Shown: in pieces, positions 1 through 6,976 of the stretch
Layout of the letters: the number at the start of each line of letters is the position of its first letter
Numbering within the stretch: the first letter of the stretch is position 1
Origin: JBFWUM01 sp050247255
Lineage (GTDB): Bacteria; Acidobacteriota; Vicinamibacteria; Vicinamibacterales; UBA2999
Length of the DNA stretch: 23,113 nt
Direction: 5' to 3'
NCBI GenBank assembly: GCA_050247255.1
Contig: JBFWUM010000060.1
Span: 1 to 23,113 of the forward strand
Program-made: the position numbers and the translations under genes
The notes under the pieces: model-generated
Database searches by the model: none
The model's input: the letters and a program-made list of their open reading frames with translations, nothing else
What the model was told of the DNA's origin: nothing

Positions 1-162
1 CGCGATCGCGCGCCCCTTCGCCCATCCCTTGAGAAACGCCGCCTCCGCCGCGACCTCCTCGTCTGTCGGCTCGGGCTCCGCCTCGAGCTCGGCTTCGAAC
101 TCCGCGTCCAGGTCATCGAACAGGGCATCCAGGTCTACTGCGTTCTTGTTGTTGTTGGCCAT
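1..162 (-). CDS. Acidic phage protein, N-terminal 54 residues only
   Basis: The gene begins with ATG at 162 and runs off the left edge, so only its N terminus is visible. It opens with MANNNKNAVDLDALFDDLD and is followed by a run very rich in Glu, Asp and Ala, then a short KGWAKGR segment. I do not recognise the family. It is the first gene of its own transcription unit: a TTGACG/TACTAT promoter ends 6 nt before the ATG and no Shine-Dalgarno sequence is present, so translation is probably leaderless. Its position beyond the portal and MuF genes suggests a virion-region or late gene, for example a scaffold-like or small DNA-mimic-like protein, but that is inference from charge and position only. 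Confidence 0.6.
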   Translation of the reverse strand, partial: MANNNKNAVDLDALFDDLDAEFEAELEAEPEPTDEEVAAEAAFLKGWAKGRAIA

Positions 163-207
163 GCCCAAATAGTAACTTAAAGTAATTTGCCCGTCAAGAG
201 AAAAGCG
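160..207 (-). promoter_or_regulatory. Leftward promoter with operator site, cassette copy 1
   Basis: On the minus strand, -35 TTGACG (192-197) and -10 TACTAT (169-174) are separated by 17 bp. Only 6 nt separate the -10 box from the ATG at 162. The spacer and the edge of the -10 box hold the 13-bp operator-like TTACTTTAAGTTA (173-185, minus strand). About 39 of 48 bases match the region at 915-962. Promoter function is inferred from the hexamers. Confidence 0.65.
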
Positions 208-230
208 CACAGAGCCGTCGTTTTTTACGC
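201..230 (-). terminator. Possible weak terminator after SprT-like gene
   Basis: On the minus strand a 5-bp stem, GCGTA/TGCGC with one G-T pair, encloses a 16-nt loop and is followed by TTTTCTCTT. The stop codon of the upstream gene lies in the 5' arm. The stem is short and the loop long, so this is a weak call, supported mostly by the same arrangement at two other operon ends. Confidence 0.3.
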
Positions 231-917
231 CTTTGCCGGCCGCAGCCATCCCTGGGGGACGTAGTACTGCTCCCCGTTGGCCGCCTGTACCTTTGCCCGG
301 CACCCCGCGTAAGCGCTCAGCACGCGGCCGGTCAGCGTCCTCTGCAACCGCGGCGAGTCCCACTCGACCTTCTCGCCCACCCGCACGAACGCCACCTTGT
401 CGCCCGTCACGCGGACCGGGGCCACCGTCGCGCCGGCGGCTTCGCGCTTCCGCGCCTTGTACCAGGTTTCGGTGGTCCATCCTTCGCGGGTGGCCAGGTG
501 CCAGAGCGTCCAGTACTCCTTCGCCCAGCCGTAGTCCCGGTAGGGCAGGCCGGTGACCCGCAGCACGTCCTTCAGGCACTCGTAGAAGGCGACACCGTGG
601 GCCTTGTACTTGACAAAGCCGACCGTGTTGCGGTGCCGGTGGTAGTGCAGCAGGTGCGCGAACTCGTGCAGCGTGACATCGCGCCAGCCCTGATGCGCGG
701 CGCCGCGATCCCCCAGCGCGATCTGCCAGCGGGACTCGGTGGCGAAGCAGACCTTCCGGTCCGTCCTGACCACAGACGGCTGCGGGAGGCCGAAATACTT
801 CGCGAGCCACGCGATCGCGCGCGCCGCCGAGTGAAAATTGGTGATGTCGTTCGGATTGAACGGCCAGACGCCGGGCGCTGGCTCAGGAGTGGTGGGGTCT
901 GGGCAGGCTGTCAGCAT
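225..917 (-). CDS. SprT-like zinc metalloprotease
   Basis: This 230-aa protein has a zinc-peptidase signature HEFAH at residues 84-88 and a downstream AHG at 106-108 that supplies the likely third histidine. That arrangement (HExxH, then H about 20 residues later) is typical of SprT/Spartan-type minigluzincin domains, which cleave proteins, in some cases proteins crosslinked to DNA. The region after about residue 165 looks like a small beta-rich domain (VAFVRVGEKVEW, then YYVPQGWLRP). The gene stands alone behind its own operator-bearing promoter, whose -10 box is 6 nt from the ATG, with no Shine-Dalgarno. Placement next to head genes could mean a role in virion protein processing, but SprT-like proteins also act on DNA; the substrate cannot be told. 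Confidence in the fold is high, in the role low. Confidence 0.75.
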   Translation of the reverse strand: MLTACPDPTTPEPAPGVWPFNPNDITNFHSAARAIAWLAKYFGLPQPSVVRTDRKVCFATESRWQIALGDRGAAHQGWRDVTLHEFAHLLHYHRHRNTVGFVKYKAHGVAFYECLKDVLRVTGLPYRDYGWAKEYWTLWHLATREGWTTETWYKARKREAAGATVAPVRVTGDKVAFVRVGEKVEWDSPRLQRTLTGRVLSAYAGCRAKVQAANGEQYYVPQGWLRPAKA

Positions 918-962
918 ACCCAGATCATAGCTTAAAGTAATTTACTGGTCAACAGAAAAGCG
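915..962 (-). promoter_or_regulatory. Leftward promoter with operator site, cassette copy 2
   Basis: The minus strand reads -35 TTGACC (947-952), a 17-bp spacer and -10 TATGAT (924-929), close to the sigma-70 consensus. Only 6 nt lie between the -10 box and the ATG at 917. The operator-like TTACTTTAAGCTA occupies 928-940. This is the strongest-looking promoter in the window and a near copy of 160-207. Confidence 0.7.
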
Positions 963-980
963 ACCGGCGCGCAGAGAAAA

Positions 981-2807
981 TCAACCGAACCACTCGTCGG
1001 GGATGTCGACCACGGCGCCACGGCCATGAATCGCCGCCACGTCGGCGGCCAGGTCGGGCCACACGTCGGCAATGCCAGGCACGTCGCGGTGCGCGCTCGC
1101 CTCAAGTGCCACGCCGCGCACGATCTCCGCTGTCACGGCGACGAGGATGGCCGGGTCGATGGGCGTGCGCGCCGCCGGCGCCAGGGCGACCGCCTTGCCT
1201 TCTGCCTTCCGCACGAAGTCCTCCCACAGCCCCTCGTTGTGCACACGGAACACGCCGTCCGTCTGCGAGGCGACCAAGCGGGCCTGCCCCTTGATGTTCG
1301 TGTCGTAGAGGGTCACGGCATCGAACAGGCCGCGCTCAATGGCACGCGGGAAGTCCGTGGACACGCCCGCGTGAATCTGACGGATCAGCGTTTCAGGAAC
1401 GAATCGACCCGTCTTGACACCTCTATTATAGGCGAGTTTCAGCGCCAAATCCACAGAATTGCTCGCATAATTGGCGATCACGCGATGCCCTGTGGCGCGG
1501 ATCGCGTTCACCTTCGCGGTCAGCGTGTCGATGCCGCCGTCACCGGTGCCGTCGATTACCAGGTCTATGCGGCGCTGCCCGCCCTCTGCCAGCACCCGCT
1601 TCGCAATGAACGACGACTCCGCGTGGGACAGGGCGGCCGCGTGCGTGTTTCCCACCCGCGTCATCGCCTGATACTCCGGCAGCCGGCTCTTGATGTAATC
1701 CGGGTCGATGTGCACCGCGGTCGTTTTGCTCGGCAGCGTCACGGCGCCGGTGTCGATCATGGTCGACTTCCCGCTCGCCGGCCCGCCGCCCATCATGTAG
1801 GCGGTCGGCTGTTCGCGCTCTGGGATGCCTCGCAGCATGTCGGCCACAATCCGATCGTGTAGCGCCTGTCGCTCTGGGTCGAGTTGGCCGTCGACGCGAT
1901 AGTGGCTCAGCGTGTCCACGCCGGCCTCGGGGTCGTAGCCGCCCGACTGTGCCGGCGCGTAGGCTTCTGTGCACCGGCACATCACCAGATTCGACGCCGA
2001 CGCCCCCAGCGAACTGTCGCCCGGAAACATCAGCCGCTCACCCTTGACGATGAACGGCTCGTTGAGGGGCTGGATCTGGCCACTGGCTGCGAAGTGCCAC
2101 GGTCGCGTGCGCGCGCCCGGCGTCGCGATCCACTCATGGTCGAGGGCCAGGCCGGTATCGATCGCCCCGGCGCGCGAGCCCAGGTTGCTGGCGCTGATCA
2201 CCTCGGTGCGGGCGATGGTCACGCCGCGCCGGTAGCTGATCTCCGGGGTCGCCTGCTCGAGCGCGCGGGCGATCGCCGGGATACCCAGCCCCTTGCGCGC
2301 GCCGTCCGCCAACGTCCGCCGCACCTCGGTGAGCGTCGTGGCCTGAATGTGCCGGATGCGCGCGCCGGCCGACTTCTCCAGCCACTCCGCCACCACGGTC
2401 AGCCAGCGATCCTCGAGCCCTTCGTCGCCCAGGGCGGCCTCGACCTCCGGATCCGCCTTGTGCTCGAGCGCGGCGGCCGCCTTCAGCCCGCGTGCGGTGC
2501 GGGCCGCGAAGTCCTGACACACCTGCCCGTAGAGTTCGTAGAACAGATCCTCCCAGGCGTCACGATTGCTGTAGATCGCCTGCTCGGCGAGGACGGTGGC
2601 GTGGCCCACCGAACTGCCGCGCCGGATGGCGGGGATGATGCGGCGGCGGTATTCATCGGCCACGACGCGCGCGATACGGCCGCGCCACACGGATTCCCAC
2701 CGCTGGCGGCCGGTCTCGATGGCCTTCCAGTAGACGAGCGCCTCGGCCGCCGTGCGCCCGGGCGGGGCATAGCTGTCAGGAATGACCGGCAGGCGTGCGA
2801 CCGCCAC
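981..2807 (-). CDS. MuF-type head morphogenesis protein fused to a zeta-toxin kinase domain
   Basis: This 608-aa protein starts with GTG at 2807. Residues about 135-280 form a MuF/SPP1 gp7-like minor head domain: IARTEVISASNLGSRAG at 198-214, a conserved PW-H pair near 236-238, GQ at 243-244, FPGDSSLGA at 261-269 and CRC at 277-279. After a short linker, residues about 313-505 form a zeta-toxin-like kinase: Walker A GGGPASGKST at 340-349, IDPDYIKSRLPEY at 367-379 with the likely catalytic Asp, a HAESSF helix at 395, VIDGTGDG at 417-424, and the basic pair NRG/TGRFVPE at 461-471. Zeta toxins phosphorylate UDP-N-acetylglucosamine. The last 100 residues are unassigned. Phage-encoded MuF polymorphic toxins are known; here the toxin would be packaged with or injected from the head. 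No epsilon-like antitoxin is evident nearby. The portal gene is directly upstream. Confidence 0.85.
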   Translation of the reverse strand: MAVARLPVIPDSYAPPGRTAAEALVYWKAIETGRQRWESVWRGRIARVVADEYRRRIIPAIRRGSSVGHATVLAEQAIYSNRDAWEDLFYELYGQVCQDFAARTARGLKAAAALEHKADPEVEAALGDEGLEDRWLTVVAEWLEKSAGARIRHIQATTLTEVRRTLADGARKGLGIPAIARALEQATPEISYRRGVTIARTEVISASNLGSRAGAIDTGLALDHEWIATPGARTRPWHFAASGQIQPLNEPFIVKGERLMFPGDSSLGASASNLVMCRCTEAYAPAQSGGYDPEAGVDTLSHYRVDGQLDPERQALHDRIVADMLRGIPEREQPTAYMMGGGPASGKSTMIDTGAVTLPSKTTAVHIDPDYIKSRLPEYQAMTRVGNTHAAALSHAESSFIAKRVLAEGGQRRIDLVIDGTGDGGIDTLTAKVNAIRATGHRVIANYASNSVDLALKLAYNRGVKTGRFVPETLIRQIHAGVSTDFPRAIERGLFDAVTLYDTNIKGQARLVASQTDGVFRVHNEGLWEDFVRKAEGKAVALAPAARTPIDPAILVAVTAEIVRGVALEASAHRDVPGIADVWPDLAADVAAIHGRGAVVDIPDEWFG

Positions 2808-2822
2808 GGCCTCAGCCTACCA

Positions 2823-4304
2823 TTACTGGAGACGCTGAATCACGCCCTGGAGCCGCTGCAGCGCCTTGCGCTCGGTCTTCTCGGGCGCCTCGGGCTTCCC
2901 CTTCGGGAGCGCCTTCGGCTTCTTCCCGTCGACGACTTCGCCCTCGATCGCCGGCTCCGGCGGATTGAGCTGTGCTTCGACGAGCTCGCCGACCATGTCG
3001 AGCGGCACATCCCCGCTGCTCACCAGGATGACGTCACCGCCGTTGATCGCCTCGTAGCCCTTCGCCTCGCGCTTCTCGTTCAGCGTCAGCTCGCTGGACG
3101 CGTCGACGCGGGCCCAGAGCTTCTCCCGATCTTCCTGCAGCGCCTCGATCTGGTCGCGGTCGAAGTCCAGGTAGAGATCGTCCCCGTAGGAGGCCACGAT
3201 CGTCGCGTTGCGGCGCTCGCGCAGCTTCTCGGCCAGCGGGATGACGTTCTCGGTGTAGTGCGCCCGCAGCGCCTCACGGCGGTTGGCATAGGTCACCTCG
3301 GCGCCCTTCGCCAACAGCTCCTTCGGGTAGTTGAACGCGGTGCAGATGTCGCCGAACCAGTCCTTCCGGCTCTGGATCCAGTCCACCTCCGCCGGCGTCA
3401 TCGCGAAGCTGACCCACTCCAGGCCGTTGTCGAGCACCAGCGGACGGCCCGCGCCGGTAGCCCCCTGATACTTTTCGCGCATCTCCTTCTTGAGACGCTG
3501 GAACGACTGGTCCGACAGCGGATCCTTCGACACAAACGCACCGGGCGGCCGCATGTCGTTGCGCAGCAGCGCATACGACCACCGCATCGCCTCGTTGTCC
3601 GAGTCGACCGAGCGCGCCGCCACCCGGAGCGGCGACATCCCATACCACTCGTCGAGCGGCGAGAACAGCCGGAGGTGGCTCACCTCGTCGACGGTGAACG
3701 GCACCGGCGTGCCTCCGCCCGGCTGCAGTTCGAGATACCCGGCCGGCACACGGTGCACCCCGGGCACCACGCGCATCCGGTCGGGCCGCTGCACCCACAC
3801 CTCGATGACGCGCCCGTCGACCGCGCTGCGCACGCCGTACTGGTAGTCGTTGCCTGTCGACAGGAGGTAGGCGACCTGTGCCTCGGTGAACTCGCTCCCG
3901 CTCATCACCGGATTCGGCCGCTCGAACAGCCGCAGGACCGGATGGTCCTCGATCTCGGCGTTGTCGACGGCCTTGCGTCCAGCGTCGGTCGCCATGGCCT
4001 TCGCGGCCGCCGCGAACGAGTAGAACTTCTGCGGCTTCGCGCCCCGCGACCGCGGCTTCCGCACGAGATACCAGCACAGGCCGGCCGCCGGGCGCGCCCA
4101 GCCCATCACGCAGCCGTAGACGGCCGCGTTGACCGAGAAGCCGTCTTTCAGCAGGCGCGCCGGTTCGGTGCCCTGCCATGGCGCCGGGTCGCGCGCAATC
4201 TGGAGCTGAATCACGCCGCCGCTCGCGGACGTGGCGGCCTTCTGCTCCTCGGCCTGGTCGATGTTGAGGGCCACCGGCGCCGATCGCGTGAACGGCCACG
4301 CCAT
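2823..4304 (-). CDS. Phage portal protein (HK97-type)
   Basis: This 493-aa protein has the features of HK97-family portals: an N-terminal region around VNAAVYGCVMGWARPAAGL (where one copy contacts head and DNA), YLLSTGNDY, HLRLFSPLDEWYGMSPL with the conserved G-SPL segment, then a long helical stem region and a charged Lys/Glu/Pro-rich tail. The portal forms the dodecameric ring through which DNA is packaged. Its ATG at 4304 overlaps the TAA of the upstream gene by one base (TAATG), which implies translational coupling. The MuF-zeta gene begins 15 nt downstream. Length and order (terminase, portal, MuF) are normal for siphovirus-like head modules. Confidence 0.93.
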   Translation of the reverse strand: MAWPFTRSAPVALNIDQAEEQKAATSASGGVIQLQIARDPAPWQGTEPARLLKDGFSVNAAVYGCVMGWARPAAGLCWYLVRKPRSRGAKPQKFYSFAAAAKAMATDAGRKAVDNAEIEDHPVLRLFERPNPVMSGSEFTEAQVAYLLSTGNDYQYGVRSAVDGRVIEVWVQRPDRMRVVPGVHRVPAGYLELQPGGGTPVPFTVDEVSHLRLFSPLDEWYGMSPLRVAARSVDSDNEAMRWSYALLRNDMRPPGAFVSKDPLSDQSFQRLKKEMREKYQGATGAGRPLVLDNGLEWVSFAMTPAEVDWIQSRKDWFGDICTAFNYPKELLAKGAEVTYANRREALRAHYTENVIPLAEKLRERRNATIVASYGDDLYLDFDRDQIEALQEDREKLWARVDASSELTLNEKREAKGYEAINGGDVILVSSGDVPLDMVGELVEAQLNPPEPAIEGEVVDGKKPKALPKGKPEAPEKTERKALQRLQGVIQRLQ

Positions 4305-4645
4305 TACATCACCCTCGGCACGGCTGTCACCGCGACAGGCAGCTGCCCGTTGGCGCGCACGGCGTCGTTGACGCCAGACAGCTCGTTCTGCACCACGCCG
4401 ACCGCGCGCAGCAGGCTCTCGCGCCGCGCATCGCGCCCATCCGGCGCGCGCAGCAGGTCGCGGCCAGCCGCGGTCCCGGCCGCCAACAGCGCCAGCGCGG
4501 CATCCATCGGGGTCGCCCCCTCCTCGTTGCAGAAGCTGAGCAGCCGGCGAGTCAACCGCTTGACTCGCGCCGCCTGGTCGTCGGTCATGGCGCGCGGTTC
4601 TCCGCCCCGTCCTGACTGAACAGGGCTCCGCGCGCAGTCTGCCAT
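4304..4645 (-). CDS. Small conserved-position protein between terminase and portal
   Basis: The open frame is 113 aa from ATG 4645; a second in-frame ATG at 4588 (MTDDQAARVKRL) would give 94 aa. I favour the second, because the first ATG abuts an operator-like site and the residues before Met20 (DCARSPVQSGRGG) look less protein-like. The body is mostly helical with an Ala/Leu-rich segment (ALALLAAGTAAGRDLL). No family is recognised. It is translationally coupled to the portal gene through TAATG. The place between large terminase and portal is often held by small head-completion or accessory proteins, but nothing in the sequence proves that. Confidence 0.55.
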   Translation of the reverse strand: MADCARSPVQSGRGGEPRAMTDDQAARVKRLTRRLLSFCNEEGATPMDAALALLAAGTAAGRDLLRAPDGRDARRESLLRAVGVVQNELSGVNDAVRANGQLPVAVTAVPRVM

Positions 4646-4657
4646 AACCGACAGTAA
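4645..4657 (-). promoter_or_regulatory. Operator-like site without a clear promoter
   Basis: The minus strand reads TTACTGTCGGTTA, a 10-of-13 match to the TTACTCTAAGTTA consensus. It lies between the large terminase stop and the next gene. I see no convincing -35 upstream, so it differs from the promoter-embedded sites and could act as a roadblock inside the late operon. Confidence 0.45.
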
Positions 4658-4671
4658 TGGTCTAGAGGGCC

Positions 4672-6120
4672 CTACAGGCTGCGCACCGTGGGCTCGCGCA
4701 GCCCCACCGACTCCTGGGCCGCCGCCGAGCCGATGTCGACCGTGTCGTCATGCTCGCCGCGCGGGAACATCAGGTGCTCGTTCTCGTACTCGTCGAGCCA
4801 CTTCGCTGACGCACGCAGATAGACCATGCCGGCCTCCATGCGCGCCGCGTAGACGAGCGCCCGGCTCACCTTGTCGGCGTCGACCTTGAGCTTCCGCACC
4901 GGCAGCCCCTGCCGCAGCAGGTGCTGAAACAGCGTGAGCTGGTAGGCCACCGCCTCCACCCCGATGAAGCCTGGCTGCCACCGGTCGTAGAGCGACCGCA
5001 ACAGCGTCACCTGCTCCGGCCCTTCGATCCGCTCGCGCACGACGTCGAGCAGCAGCAGCTCCCCATCAGGCGTCAGCCCCCAATGGCCGATGGCCGTGTA
5101 GTCGGCCGTTGTCTTCAACGACGCCGCCGGGTCGACCGTCACGAACCGGGTGACGACATCCTTCGGGATCCGCTTGTCGCCTCGGGACGTCTTCAGCACG
5201 TAGTAGTCGCCCTCGACCGTGAAGTAGCGGAACCACTCGCGCTTGAAGATGCCGCCGCCGGCCGGCTGCGGCCGCTGCTGATAGAGCGCCGACCACCAGT
5301 AGGTGCCGACCTGGCGCCGGATGCGTTCGAGCGCCGCGACGGGGTAGCGTTCGGGCCAGAGCGCGTCGCCCTGCTTGCGCGACCACGACCAGTCCCCGAA
5401 GGTCCACGTCTCGTCTTCCTCGGCGATGGCCGGCATGGAGATGACTTCCCAGCGCTCGCCACCGGTGCGCATCTCCTTGATCAGCCGGCCGGCCAGGTCG
5501 TCTTCGTGCCACCGCGTCTGGATCACGATGGCGACGCCGCCCGGCTCGAGACGCGAGTAGGCGGTCGACTGCCACCAGTCCCACAACCCGTCGCGGATCG
5601 TGGCCGACATCGCCTCCTGCGAGTTCTTGATCGGGTCGTCGACGATCAGGTAATCCGCGCCCTTGCCGGTCATCGAGCCGCCGGCGCCCGACGTCCGCAT
5701 CAGCCCGGCGTAGCCCGCCACGCCCCATTCCGAGCTGGACGTGATCGCCGGATTCAGCGCGTGCCCGAAGACCGCCGGGCCCCACTCGCGGAAGATGTCG
5801 CGCGCCGAGCGCCCCAGGCTTGCCGCATAGGTGGCCTGGTAGGACGCCAGCATGACGGCGCTGTCCGGCGCGTTGCCGAGCACCCAGGCCGGGAAATAGT
5901 TGGAGGTGAGCTTCGTTTTGCCGTGGCGCGGCGGCTCCTGGATGATGACCCGGGTAAGCCGCCGCGTCAGCGTGTCACTCAGCCGGAGACTGAGGTAGGT
6001 CAGGTGCGGGGCCGACTTCCACCGGCCCCGGCTCGCCACGACGCCGAGCCCCGCCGGCAGCGCCCGCGCCAGATCCAAGCTGCTGAAGGGCGGCGGCGAG
6101 ATGCGAGCGGGCAGCGTCAT
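4672..6120 (-). CDS. terL: Terminase large subunit
   Basis: This 482-aa protein is the packaging motor. The N-terminal ATPase has a Walker A-like QEPPRHGKT at 61-69, Walker B LIVDDPIKN at 158-166 with the catalytic acidic pair, and a coupling motif QTRWHEDDLAG at 201-211. The C-terminal RNase H-like nuclease shows VDPAAS at 329-334, GVEA at 387-390 and HDDTVD at 457-462, which supply the three acidic metal ligands. The ATG at 6120 has a purine-rich GGAAGA just upstream. The start lies 146 nt inside the small terminase frame, a long overlap. The N-terminal residues before Walker A still fit the family (HLTYLSLRL), so the overlap appears real. Confidence 0.93.
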   Translation of the reverse strand: MTLPARISPPPFSSLDLARALPAGLGVVASRGRWKSAPHLTYLSLRLSDTLTRRLTRVIIQEPPRHGKTKLTSNYFPAWVLGNAPDSAVMLASYQATYAASLGRSARDIFREWGPAVFGHALNPAITSSSEWGVAGYAGLMRTSGAGGSMTGKGADYLIVDDPIKNSQEAMSATIRDGLWDWWQSTAYSRLEPGGVAIVIQTRWHEDDLAGRLIKEMRTGGERWEVISMPAIAEEDETWTFGDWSWSRKQGDALWPERYPVAALERIRRQVGTYWWSALYQQRPQPAGGGIFKREWFRYFTVEGDYYVLKTSRGDKRIPKDVVTRFVTVDPAASLKTTADYTAIGHWGLTPDGELLLLDVVRERIEGPEQVTLLRSLYDRWQPGFIGVEAVAYQLTLFQHLLRQGLPVRKLKVDADKVSRALVYAARMEAGMVYLRASAKWLDEYENEHLMFPRGEHDDTVDIGSAAAQESVGLREPTVRSL

Positions 6121-6664
6121 TCTTCCGAATCTCCTCGAGCAGCGGGTCGTCCTTCGTCGTCGGCTCCTCGGGCCGCTCGGTGATATCGCCGAGTGCCAGC
6201 GCCTCGGCCTTCAGAATGTTCGGCAGCGCCTGGCCGGCTTTGATGGCCAGCGACAGCAGCTCGCCCACGGAAAGGCTGGCCAGCGCCTCGCGGTCCTTGT
6301 TCAGCAGCTGCGCGATCGCGGTGTCGGGCAGCGCGAGGATCTGCGCCTTGTTCCGCGCCTGCTGCGCCGCGCGCTTCCGGTAGTCGACAATCTCCTTGGC
6401 GACCAGCGCGTGCGCCTGCCGCTCGAGATCCCGGTCGTAGTCGCCCACGCGCTGCAGCCACGACCACTGCGCGCTCCACCGGCAGAGCAGGTGGTAGGAC
6501 TTCCCCACGGCCTTCGCCGCCTTGACGATGCTCCGCTTGCCGGACTCCAGGTTGCGGTAGGCGAGGAACGCGGCATACGCCTTCTCGGACTCGCCCGGCT
6601 GTCGCTCCCACGGTTCCAGTTCGCCGTCCAGCGGACGCGGCGTCCAGTCGTGCACGTTTCGCAT
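5975..6664 (-). CDS. terS: Terminase small subunit-like protein
   Basis: The call rests on position directly before terL and on a helix-turn-helix-like N-terminal region: WERQPGESEKAYAAFLAYRN, then SIVKAAKAVGKSYHLLCRWSAQWSW, a pattern common in small terminases that recognise packaging sites. A coiled, charged middle (RDLERQAHALVAKEIVDYRKR) would support oligomerisation. I chose ATG 6664 (229 aa); the frame is open further upstream to 6745, but that part overlaps the preceding gene and would be split by a strong hairpin. The last 45 residues overlap terL and are Gly/Ala/Pro/Arg-rich, as expected where a second frame is constrained by another gene. Confidence 0.75.
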   Translation of the reverse strand: MRNVHDWTPRPLDGELEPWERQPGESEKAYAAFLAYRNLESGKRSIVKAAKAVGKSYHLLCRWSAQWSWLQRVGDYDRDLERQAHALVAKEIVDYRKRAAQQARNKAQILALPDTAIAQLLNKDREALASLSVGELLSLAIKAGQALPNILKAEALALGDITERPEEPTTKDDPLLEEIRKNDAARSHLAAALQQLGSGAGAAGGARRRGEPGPVEVGPAPDLPQSPAE

Positions 6665-6682
6665 AAGCCTCGACACACCACG

Positions 6683-6710
6683 AGCGACGCGGGCCACCAG
6701 CCGCGTCGCT
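6683..6710. other. Perfect 10-bp inverted repeat upstream of terS
   Basis: The arms agcgacgcgg (6683-6692) and ccgcgtcgct (6701-6710) are exact complements around an 8-nt loop. It falls in the short gap between the stop at 6723 and the terS start at 6664. It could be a packaging recognition element (cos or pac often lies at terS), an mRNA structure limiting TerS translation, or an attenuator. No T-tract follows, so an intrinsic terminator is unlikely. Confidence 0.6.
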
Positions 6711-6722
6711 ACGCCTTTCTCC

Positions 6723-6914
6723 CTACGGCCAGGGCAGCCCGGCATCGCGCCGGAGCTGCGTGGCCACCTCGGGCCTGAACCAGCGCAGCGCGGTGGTGTA
6801 GGCGACCAGGGCGGCCTTCGCGCATGGATCGCGGGTCACATTCACGCGCAGGACGAGGTCGTCGCCCTGCCATTCCAGCCGGCCCACCTCCGCGGGCTGG
6901 CTTCGCTCGTGCAT
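6723..6914 (-). CDS. Small unknown protein, first gene of terminase operon
   Basis: This 63-aa ORF starts with ATG at 6914, 9 nt from a predicted -10 box and without a Shine-Dalgarno sequence, so it is probably leaderless. It reads as a compact protein with a beta pair (RLEWQGDDLVLRVNVTRD) followed by a helix (CAKAALVAYTTALRWF). No family is recognised. It is the first gene after the operator-controlled promoter at 6924-6951 and precedes the small terminase, a slot that often holds a small regulator or DNA-binding accessory protein, but nothing confirms that. Confidence 0.6.
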   Translation of the reverse strand: MHERSQPAEVGRLEWQGDDLVLRVNVTRDPCAKAALVAYTTALRWFRPEVATQLRRDAGLPWP

Positions 6915-6923
6915 ACCGCGTAA

Positions 6924-6951
6924 GTATTACTCACAGTCATGCACGAAGCAA
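6924..6951 (-). promoter_or_regulatory. Late (terminase) operon promoter with operator site
   Basis: The minus strand reads -35 TTGCTT (6946-6951), a 16-bp spacer and -10 TAATAC (6924-6929), then 9 nt to the ATG at 6914. The operator-like site, plus strand TTACTCACAGTCA (6927-6939), fills the spacer and overlaps the first three bases of the -10 box. The same register recurs at 11054-11082 and 17312-17340. Confidence 0.6.
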
Positions 6952-6952
6952 C

Positions 6953-6976
6953 AAAAAAACGCCGCAACCTACGGCA
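6953..6976 (-). terminator. Intrinsic terminator of the ParB/Mom operon
   Basis: On the minus strand GCCG-TAGGTTG-CGGC forms a compact stem-loop followed by G and seven T. The TAG stop codon of the ParB-like gene lies in the loop. The T-tract directly precedes the -35 box of the terminase promoter, so terminator and next promoter are packed together. Confidence 0.65.

Noticed and set aside
1884..4619. 911-codon open frame on the plus strand opposite MuF and portal genes
   Set aside because: It is Arg/His/Pro/Leu-rich with no domain, and lies antisense to two well-supported genes; long antisense frames are expected at this GC content.
4921..6183. 420-codon plus-strand open frame opposite the large terminase
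   Set aside because: No recognisable motif, and composition typical of the complement of a GC-rich gene.
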